From NCBI GenBank assembly GCA_016235865.1, contig JACRIK010000027.1, positions 90,213 to 154,212 on the forward strand: a stretch of DNA of 64,000 bases, read 5' to 3'. This DNA comes from Planctomycetota bacterium (GTDB lineage: Bacteria > Planctomycetota > MHYJ01 > JACQXL01). This document shows positions 57,753 through 64,000 of the stretch, piece by piece. The notes under the pieces are model-generated. The model searched no databases. It worked only from the letters and a program-made list of their open reading frames with translations, and was not told the origin of the DNA. The translations under genes and the position numbers were made by a program. The stretch's first letter is position 1. Every line of letters starts with the position of its first letter.

Positions 57753-57977
57753 ATGGCATATCTGACTGCAAGCCGGGAAGGCAAACGATTCCTGGGCAAT
57801 CGGGACAAAAAAGAGGTCCACGACCTGAAGTGTGAAGACGTAAGCCAAAACGGCTGCGGGGTTAACGAGTTCATCCGTTCCGACAATGCGGTCGGCTTTA
57901 TCGTCGATACTCTGGACCAGGCGCACCAGGAAAGATACACCGCCTGCCCTAAATGCATCGGTAAAACGGAGCAATAA
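57753..57977 (+). CDS. Small Cys-containing protein, unknown
   Basis: 74 residues from MAYLTASREGK, 16 bases after the ATPase stop. Four cysteines in CEDVSQNGC and CPKC suggest a metal site. FIVDTLDQAHQERYTACPKCIG resembles the short helix-CxxC endings of Ada-like metal-binding repair proteins, but that likeness is weak. AGGAATGG precedes the start. Confidence 0.6.
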   Translation: MAYLTASREGKRFLGNRDKKEVHDLKCEDVSQNGCGVNEFIRSDNAVGFIVDTLDQAHQERYTACPKCIGKTEQ

Positions 57978-58119
57978 GGCGTCCCGGTTCCGGCCCGGCG
58001 CTTATCAATAGATGCATTCTTATTTCCCCAAACGCCATTCACGCAAATATATTCCTGAATTTTTTATTGACAGTTCTATGTCAATTTGATTGGTTAACGG
58101 ATAAGAGGGAAGATATTTT

Positions 58120-60762
58120 ATGACCGACGAACCCAAAGGGACCGCGTCCAGCGAACCGCAAGTGCCGCAGACTGCCGCCAGCCAGACCGAGAAGATAGGC
58201 GATTTCGAGATATTCAAGGACCAGCTCCTGGGCAAGGGCGCCTGGGGCGAGGTCTACCGCGGACGCCAGGTCTCCCTGGAACGGCCGGTGGCCGTCAAGA
58301 TCCTCAAGAAGGAATTGTCCTCGGACGAGGAATTCGTCCGCCGGTTCATGCGCGAGGCCAAGTGTATCGCCCAGCTCATCGACGAAAACATCATCCAGGT
58401 CTACGGCGCCGGGGTGCACGAAGGCGCCTACTACTTCGCCATGGAATTCGTCCAGGGTCTGCCGCTCCAGAAATTCCTGGACCGGGGCCGGAAATTCTCC
58501 ACTGACGACATCATCTACATCGCCATGGCTGTGGCCAAGGCCTTGAAGGCCGCCTGGGAAAGTCCGGAACAGGTGGTCCACCGCGATATCAAACCGTCCA
58601 ATGTAATGATATCATTTTCCAGCTCGCTTATCGCCTCCAGCCGCAAGCCCGAGACCAGCGACAGCATTGCCTTTGTGGACGTCAATATCAACGAAGCCAA
58701 GGTCAAGGTCATGGACTTCGGACTGGCCAAGGTGGCCTCGTCATCGGCCGGCAAGGACGCGACCATGGTCGGCACCATCATCGGCACGCCCAAGTATATC
58801 TCGCCCGAACAGGGACTGGGCAACCCGGCCGATATCCGCTCCGACATCTATTCGCTCGGCATCGTGATGTATGAACTGGCCACCGGCCGGATTCCCTTCA
58901 CCAGCGACAGCGCGGTCAGCCTGGTGCGCCATCATATCTATGACACGGCTATTCCGCCCAGACAGATTAATCCCGATATGTCCGAGGATTTGGAAACCGT
59001 CATCATGAAATGCATCCAGAAGGACCCGAATCACCGCTACGGCAATCCCGGTGAGATGCTGGAGGATTTAGAAGCGTTGCGTCGGGCCACCAAGCCCCTG
59101 TACGCCACCCAGACCATGGCCAATATCGGCGCCACCATGCTGGCCCGGCCCCAGGGCGCCAAGGGCAGCAAAACCGGCCTGATTATCGGCGGTGTGGTGG
59201 TTGCGGCGGTTGCGGCCGTGGCCGGCATATACTTCGCCACCCGGCCGGCCAAGGAAAACAAGCCCGATATGCCCACTATTATCCAGCCGCCGGCCAACAA
59301 CACGGTGGAACTCCGCAGAGACCGCGATAGCGAACAGCCGGCCAGCGGCACCGATACCTCGATGCCGATTATCAGCCAGCCGATTACCCCGACCGAAGAC
59401 CCGGCCCAGAAACTCAACCAGCTCTGCTCGATGATAGAGCAGTATATCAATTACGGCACCATCCCGAGCCTGGACGAGGCCGGCCAGCTCCTGGCCAAGG
59501 CCAAGGCCATCGACAGCGCCAATGAAAAGGTCAAGCAGCTCGACCTGCTCTGGCAGCAGAAAAAGGACGAGGTCCTTAAAGAGGAAGACCGCAAGAAGCG
59601 CGAGGAGAATTACCAGAAATATATGTCCATGGGCAATGAGGCCAAGGCCAAGAAGGACTGGAAATCAGCCCTGCAATCATTCTCGGACGCCCAGGCCATC
59701 AACTCCACCGTCTCGGTCACCGAGGAGATAGAATCCGTCCGGGCCAACGTCAGGAAGATAGAAGACTACGACGCCCTGCTGGAAAAGGCCCATCAATACG
59801 AGGACAGCGAGAAGTATGACGAGGCCGTAACCGAATACAAGAAACTGATGGAACTTTTTCCCAAAGTTAAGGACCTGTACCAGAAAGAACCGACCCCGCC
59901 CCGGGAATACATCCAGAAATGCGAAGAGCGGCTGAAGAACCGGGACTTTACTAAACTGATTAACGAAGGCGAGGAGCTGCTCAGGCAGAAGAAATACACC
60001 TCGGCCGAAAAGATGTTAAAGCTGGCCCGTGAGGTCAGGCCCTCGGATCAGGGCATTGCCGACAAACTGGCCGAGGTAAGAAAAGCCATTCCGGCCAATA
60101 TGGCCTTTGTGGAAGAGGGCGCCTTTATGATGGGCGAAAAAGGCAAGACCGAAAAAGAGGTCATGGTCCAGTCCTTCTTCGTGGATATATACGAGGTCAC
60201 CAACAAGGAATACAAGGAATTCTACGACGCGGTCAAGTCCGGCAACCATGACAAATGCCACCGGGACGAGGAGCCGAAGAAGAAGAAAACACCCGAGATA
60301 CGCAAGCACCAGCCGGAATTCTGGAAAGACGGCAACTACGGCAAATCTGAGGGCGACCTGCCGGTAGTGGGCATAGACTGGTATGACGCCTATGCCTATG
60401 CCTCCTGGTCCGGCAAGCGTCTGCTGACTTCAATCGAATGGGAAAAAGCCGCCCGCGGCCTGGACGGCAGAATCTATCCGGGCGGCTGGAAAGAGAAGAG
60501 CGAAATCAAGGCCAATGTCAAGGGATTAGGACCCAGCGGCCTGACCGCCATCGGGTTCTTCGTGCCGGACGCCAGCCCGTTCGGATGCTATGACATGACC
60601 GGCAACGCCGGAGAATGGACGGCCGACGCCGGCAAGATTGGATTCATCGTCCGGGGCGGCAACTGGGCGTCGTCGCCGGTGCAGGTTTACAAAACCGACG
60701 ACTCGCTCTGGCATACCCGGGTCAATTACCTCGGGTTAAGATGCGCCAAAACAGTAAAATAA
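58120..60762 (+). CDS. Ser/Thr kinase fused to formylglycine-generating-enzyme-like domain
   Basis: 880 residues. The kinase domain (about 30-330) has GKGAWGEVY, Lys60, H154RD156IKPSN and D199FG. The segment between HRD-N and DFG is about 25 residues longer than usual (FSSSLIASSRKPETSDSIAF). One membrane helix lies at 352-375. Then come Pro/Ser linkers, TPR-like helical repeats (about 450-650), and a SUMF1/FGE-sulfatase C-terminal domain (658-878: AFMMGEKGKTEKE, VTNKEYKEFYD, DLPVVGIDWYDAYAYASWSGKRL, CYDMTGNAGEWT, VRGGNWAS). In this family layout the FGE domain is often catalytically silent. The linker VELRRDRDSEQPASG is encoded by the CGCAGAGACCGCGATAGCGAA repeat. Confidence 0.92.
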   Translation: MTDEPKGTASSEPQVPQTAASQTEKIGDFEIFKDQLLGKGAWGEVYRGRQVSLERPVAVKILKKELSSDEEFVRRFMREAKCIAQLIDENIIQVYGAGVHEGAYYFAMEFVQGLPLQKFLDRGRKFSTDDIIYIAMAVAKALKAAWESPEQVVHRDIKPSNVMISFSSSLIASSRKPETSDSIAFVDVNINEAKVKVMDFGLAKVASSSAGKDATMVGTIIGTPKYISPEQGLGNPADIRSDIYSLGIVMYELATGRIPFTSDSAVSLVRHHIYDTAIPPRQINPDMSEDLETVIMKCIQKDPNHRYGNPGEMLEDLEALRRATKPLYATQTMANIGATMLARPQGAKGSKTGLIIGGVVVAAVAAVAGIYFATRPAKENKPDMPTIIQPPANNTVELRRDRDSEQPASGTDTSMPIISQPITPTEDPAQKLNQLCSMIEQYINYGTIPSLDEAGQLLAKAKAIDSANEKVKQLDLLWQQKKDEVLKEEDRKKREENYQKYMSMGNEAKAKKDWKSALQSFSDAQAINSTVSVTEEIESVRANVRKIEDYDALLEKAHQYEDSEKYDEAVTEYKKLMELFPKVKDLYQKEPTPPREYIQKCEERLKNRDFTKLINEGEELLRQKKYTSAEKMLKLAREVRPSDQGIADKLAEVRKAIPANMAFVEEGAFMMGEKGKTEKEVMVQSFFVDIYEVTNKEYKEFYDAVKSGNHDKCHRDEEPKKKKTPEIRKHQPEFWKDGNYGKSEGDLPVVGIDWYDAYAYASWSGKRLLTSIEWEKAARGLDGRIYPGGWKEKSEIKANVKGLGPSGLTAIGFFVPDASPFGCYDMTGNAGEWTADAGKIGFIVRGGNWASSPVQVYKTDDSLWHTRVNYLGLRCAKTVK

Positions 60763-60770
60763 GCTGGACA

Positions 60771-60832
60771 ACAGGATTTAACGGATTTATCAGATTAGAA
60801 TTATCAGTTTAATCAGCTAAATCCCGTTGTTA
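60771..60832. repeat. Palindromic AACAGGATT-type repeat
   Basis: CAACAGGATTTAACGGATTT pairs imperfectly with AATCAGCTAAATCCCGTTGTT across 62 bases. It lies between the kinase stop and the next gene and may act as a terminator. Confidence 0.6.
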
Positions 60833-60849
60833 AGAAAGGTATTTGAATT

Positions 60850-61791
60850 ATGAAAAAGAACGTGATTATCTGGTCCGCAGCTTTATTATTCGTGGTCTCG
60901 GTTGGTATGGTCATGGCCCAGCCGGCGCCCAATCCGGCCCCGACCCCGCCCGCGCCGCCGGCTCCGGTAACTCCAACTCCGCCAGCTCCGGTTACCCCGA
61001 CTCCGGAGCCTGTGGCGCCAACCCCGCCGGCGCCGCCCAAGGTGGAAACGTCCGAGGAAAAACCGCTCCCGCCCAACGGCATCACCGAAAAGGAAATCAC
61101 CGACCTGATCGCCAAACTTTCTTCTAACGACCTGCTGGTGATGAACGGGGCGCGGGACGAGCTCAAGGAAATCGGCCGTCCGGCCGCGGCGCTTCTGATT
61201 AAGGAACTGGCCAAAGCCAAATCGGACGTCCGCTACCTGATCTGCGAGATACTGGGCGAAATCAGGGACAGCGGCTCGGTCGAGACCCTGGTCAAACTCC
61301 TGAACGACAAGGAAGAGCACACGGCCAGCATCGCCTCAGCCGCGGCCAGGGCATTGCGCAAGTGCGCCGACCTGGCGGTTATCCCGCACCTGATGAAGGC
61401 CGTCACCTCGACCGACGTGGACCTGCGCTATGAAGCCGTCAAGACCCTCGGGGTCCTCAGGGCCTACCAGGCATTGCCGGTGATTCGCCCGATGATAACC
61501 GACACAGCCAAGACCTCGCTGGATTATTATGTTAAGGCCGCGGCGGTCCAGGCGCTCGGCAAGCTCAAAGACGCCCGTTCGGTCAAGCAGCTCGTTACGC
61601 TGCTGGACAGCCCGGACATCGAGGCGGCCACAGACGAACCCTTCGTCAAGTATGTTACCAGGGCATTAGAGCAAATCACCGGCTTCCAGGCCGGTAGTTT
61701 CTCCCGGTCCGACGACAAGAAAAAAGACGCCGTGGTCAAGAAATGGAAAGAATGGTGGGAGAAAAACAAGAACAACAAGGACTACGAATAG
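60850..61791 (+). CDS. Secreted HEAT-repeat protein with Pro-rich linker
   Basis: 313 residues. Signal peptide (1-24, ending MVMAQPAP), then a 45-residue Pro/Ala/Thr stretch (PTPPAP repeats), then HEAT/PBS-lyase repeats from about residue 80: ARDELKEIGRPAAALLIKELAKA, VRYLICEILGEIRDSGSVETLVKLL, ALRKCADLAVIPHLMKAV, VRAYEAVKTLGVLR-like units. It is the partner gene downstream of the kinase-FGE fusion, in the same direction, separated by a repeat. Probably a protein-binding scaffold in the envelope. Confidence 0.85.
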   Translation: MKKNVIIWSAALLFVVSVGMVMAQPAPNPAPTPPAPPAPVTPTPPAPVTPTPEPVAPTPPAPPKVETSEEKPLPPNGITEKEITDLIAKLSSNDLLVMNGARDELKEIGRPAAALLIKELAKAKSDVRYLICEILGEIRDSGSVETLVKLLNDKEEHTASIASAAARALRKCADLAVIPHLMKAVTSTDVDLRYEAVKTLGVLRAYQALPVIRPMITDTAKTSLDYYVKAAAVQALGKLKDARSVKQLVTLLDSPDIEAATDEPFVKYVTRALEQITGFQAGSFSRSDDKKKDAVVKKWKEWWEKNKNNKDYE

Positions 61792-61959
61792 CAATAAACT
61801 CAGCAGAGACCGCGCAGCGTTCTAAGTGTTAGCGTAAATTCGTACGTGTCACCAGATTGCCTTAATAATTCCGGGAACGCCCACACCTAATTAGCCATCC
61901 GAACCGATAAACCTTGCCCGGAAAATGGGAAAATGGTAGTGTAGTGCCTTAACTTTTAT

Positions 61960-63279
61960 ATGGCTATGTTCAGTTTACCGGCTAATTTCCGGCACACCTT
62001 CCGCTCTTTGGGGCACCGGAATTACCGGCTTTATTTCATCGGTCAGGGGGTTTCGCTCATCGGCACCTGGATGCAGCATATTGCCATGTCCTGGCTGGTT
62101 TACCGGCTGACCGGCTCGGTTTTCCTGCTGAGTTTTGTCGGGTTTGCCAGCCTGGTTCCGTCTTTTATCCTGACCCCGATTGCCGGCGTCATGCTGGACC
62201 GCTGGAACTGCCATCGGGTCCTGCTGGTCACCCAAATCCTGGCCATGCTCCAGGCCTTTATGCTGGCGGCCTTGTTCTTCACCGGCGCCATCCAAATCTG
62301 GCATATCATCGCCCTGGGTGTTTTCCTGGGCTGTATCAACGCCTTTGATATGCCCACCCGGCAATCGTTCATCGTTGATTTGGTGGAAAATAAAAATGAT
62401 TTGGGCAATGTCATCGCCCTGAACTCATCCATGTTCAACAGCGCCCGGATGATTGGTCCGGCTATCGCGGGAATCATCATCGCCGTCACCGGCGAAGGCG
62501 TTTGCTTCCTGGTTAACGGCCTGAGTTTTCTGTGCATCATCGTTACCCTGCTGCTGATGAAAATCCCGCACCGGGAGGCAAAACCGCATGCCGGCCATAT
62601 CGAGGATTTTAAGTCCGGCCTCAAATACACCTTCGGGTTCCCGCCTATCAGGACCGTAATTCTCCTGCTGGCCCTGCTTAGTTTAGTGGGCATGCCCTAT
62701 GCGGTGCTGATGCCGGAGATTGTCAAGAAGGTGCTCCATGGCGGCCCGAACACCTACGGATTCCTGATGGCCGCGTCCGGCATCGGCGCGCTGACCGGCG
62801 CGCTTTACCTGGCTTCCCGGAAGACCGTGGCCGGGCTGCTTAAAATCATTCCGATTTCCACCGCGGTTTTCGGCTCCGGGCTGGTGCTGTTCTCCTTGTC
62901 GCATTATTTCTGGCTTTCGGCCGGGCTGATGTATTTCTCCGGCCTGGGCATGATGATGCAGATGGCGGCCAGCAGCACCATTGTCCAGACCATCGTAGAT
63001 GACGACAAACGCGGCCGGGTCATGAGCCTGTTCACCCTGGCCTTTATGGGTATCATGCCGCTGGGCATCCTGTTGGCCGGCAGCGTGGCCAGCGTCATCG
63101 GCGCTCCGGCCATACTGGCTATCGGGGGCTGGATCTGCATTCTGGGCGCGGTTCTTTTCGCCTTCCAGCTCCACGCCATAAGAAAACACATTCATCCGAT
63201 TTACGTCCGACTGGGTATCCTGCCGGCGGTCTCAGCCGGCGTCCCAACCGCCGCCCGGCTGGCGACGCCCAGGGAATGA
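61960..63279 (+). CDS. MFS transporter, EntS-like
   Basis: 439 residues with about 12 helices. The N-terminal FRSLGHRNYRLYFIGQGVSLIGTWMQHIAMSWLVYRLTGS is the hallmark of the MFS_3/EntS family, and LDRWNCHRVLLVTQILAMLQA follows. Members export siderophores or drugs. FDMPTRQSFIVDLVENKNDLGNVIALNS and VDDDKRGRVMSLFTLAFMG are also typical. It stands alone after a repeat-rich gap. Confidence 0.93.
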   Translation: MAMFSLPANFRHTFRSLGHRNYRLYFIGQGVSLIGTWMQHIAMSWLVYRLTGSVFLLSFVGFASLVPSFILTPIAGVMLDRWNCHRVLLVTQILAMLQAFMLAALFFTGAIQIWHIIALGVFLGCINAFDMPTRQSFIVDLVENKNDLGNVIALNSSMFNSARMIGPAIAGIIIAVTGEGVCFLVNGLSFLCIIVTLLLMKIPHREAKPHAGHIEDFKSGLKYTFGFPPIRTVILLLALLSLVGMPYAVLMPEIVKKVLHGGPNTYGFLMAASGIGALTGALYLASRKTVAGLLKIIPISTAVFGSGLVLFSLSHYFWLSAGLMYFSGLGMMMQMAASSTIVQTIVDDDKRGRVMSLFTLAFMGIMPLGILLAGSVASVIGAPAILAIGGWICILGAVLFAFQLHAIRKHIHPIYVRLGILPAVSAGVPTAARLATPRE

Positions 63280-63544
63280 AACGTGCCGGTAAATAACGGA
63301 AATCCGGGGCTAGCAGCCCAGATTATTCGCTGGCGCTGTCGCTTCGCGGTCACTGCTATGCTCATCCGCGTCTATCTGCGTGTCCAATCCATCATCGGGT
63401 AAGATACAGTGGAATCAGGAATCGTGTCCTTACAAAACACAGGAAACAGAATAGTAAAATACAGGCTGGAAATCGCGGGCAGTATTACAGTTACAATATG
63501 GATAACCTCGTGGGATATATCCTGTAGATATAAGATGCGAGATA
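63280..63544. other. Intergenic sequence with degraded repeats
   Basis: Contains GCTGTCGCTTCGCGGTCACTGCTA (the GACAGCGGAG-type repeat, partial) and a TCTATCTGCGTGTCC copy of the CGCAGAT-type repeat. No gene seen. Confidence 0.5.
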
Positions 63545-63600
63545 TCCCGCTAAAGCAGGATCTAAGAGTCAGTAAGTCACTTTGTTCCAACTGACTCTAA
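63545..63600 (+). repeat. Two-hairpin element, copy E10
   Basis: TCCCGC..GCAGGA (imperfect), TCTAAG, then AGAGTCAGT (63565-63573) pairs with ACTGACTCT (63590-63598). Compared with AGAGCCAGT/ACTGGCTCT elsewhere, one C:G pair is replaced by T:A on both arms, a compensatory change. No ribosome site follows; downstream GGGATGCAGGATATGGG is an ATACAGG-type word. Confidence 0.7.
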
Positions 63601-63664
63601 GAGATGCAAATGGGATGCAGGATATGGGACTCGGCTTAGCGGGGTTTGCTCCGCGTCCTGTTTC

Positions 63665-64000
63665 CTATTCCTTTTTCTTGCCGGACAGGTCAATGGACTT
63701 GTTGTCCTTATCCCTGGCCGAGGTGATTTCAATGGTGACATTGCCCATCATTTTAGATATTTTTAAGCCGGTGGTATTGTTTTCTTTTTCGCCTTCTTCG
63801 GCTTCCCCGAGCTTGATATAGCCGGCCGGAATGCCGACTCTGTTGAGAGTGGCATCGACCGGTATCCACCGGCCCAGATAGACCTCAGTCCAGGCATGGT
63901 ATCCAAAACGCGAGCCGTCAAAGACCAATCCGCTTATCTGGCGGATCGGCAGGCCCGAGGCCCGGCCCAGGGCGCATAACAATATGGCGTGCTCGGTGCA
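63665..64000 (-). CDS. Transglutaminase-like cysteine protease domain protein (partial)
   Basis: Only the last 111 residues are inside the window. The frame is open to base 64000. CTEHAILLCALGR carries the catalytic Cys, YHAWTEVYL the His and WIPVDATLN the Asp of the transglutaminase-like triad. The tail after GYIKLGE is charged. Substrate unknown. Confidence 0.88.
   Translation of the reverse strand, partial: CTEHAILLCALGRASGLPIRQISGLVFDGSRFGYHAWTEVYLGRWIPVDATLNRVGIPAGYIKLGEAEEGEKENNTTGLKISKMMGNVTIEITSARDKDNKSIDLSGKKKE

Overview
The window looks like a fragment of an environmental, probably uncultivated bacterium, most likely a Planctomycetota-type lineage. That placement is an inference from gene style: two very large Ser/Thr kinases (one with about 24 TPR repeats, one fused to a formylglycine-enzyme-like domain), HEAT-repeat lipoproteins, a terpene-cyclase-like secreted protein, PAS/GAF multidomain regulators, and small tRNA and housekeeping genes scattered among them. 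No rRNA or universal marker confirms it. Most genes between 1 and 34 kb lie on the minus strand.

Layout. 0-1.5 kb: tail of a CofH/MqnC/MqnE-type radical SAM gene, tRNA-Cys, and a secreted Sm-like protein. 1.5-4.4 kb: purL with two fused PurS-like domains. 5-9.7 kb: a six-gene LemA/HtpX membrane cluster. 9.9-11.2 kb: sodium-pump decarboxylase beta subunit plus a 56-residue gamma subunit. 11.3-14.6 kb: an overlapping operon of B12-type radical SAM enzyme, two isoprenylcysteine-methyltransferase-like membrane proteins and a small kinase. 14.9-18.8 kb: TPR kinase. 19-25.7 kb: amidinotransferase-family enzyme, LEA2 lipoprotein, an inactive/active M16 protease pair, DUF502 and RtcB. 25.8-31 kb: solenoid lipoprotein, archease, HEAT lipoprotein, DUF366, CPBP protease, pyruvoyl arginine decarboxylase. 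31-34.7 kb: groEL, groES, glgC.

34.9-45 kb is an accessory island between glgC and lon: HicB/HicA, a frameshifted phage-fibre-like gene with a duplicated 3' end, an unknown 264-residue protein, a 30-residue peptide, a small regulator-like protein, a 14 x 22 bp tandem array, an AbiE-type toxin-antitoxin pair, a two-blade hemopexin protein, RhuM, and a DUF4143 ATPase. 45-52 kb returns to chromosomal functions (lon, hsp20, tRNA-Pro, cyclase-like protein, NicO metal exporter). 52-64 kb is signalling: a PD-(D/E)XK-like protein, a PAS/GAF/LuxR regulator, an RsbW-like ATPase behind an unusual structured leader, a kinase-FGE fusion, a HEAT protein, an MFS exporter and a partial transglutaminase.

The most unusual signal is not protein-coding. 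A two-hairpin element recurs at about a dozen places. Its stems differ but keep pairing, its loop bases are conserved, and in at least five cases it abuts the Shine-Dalgarno of a gene (groES, groEL, lemA, the fibre gene, a mini-ORF). A related observation is that several kinds of short intergenic repeat also occur in frame inside protein genes (purL, radical SAM, archease, DUF366, M16, NicO, kinase), reminiscent of the palindromic elements of Rickettsia.
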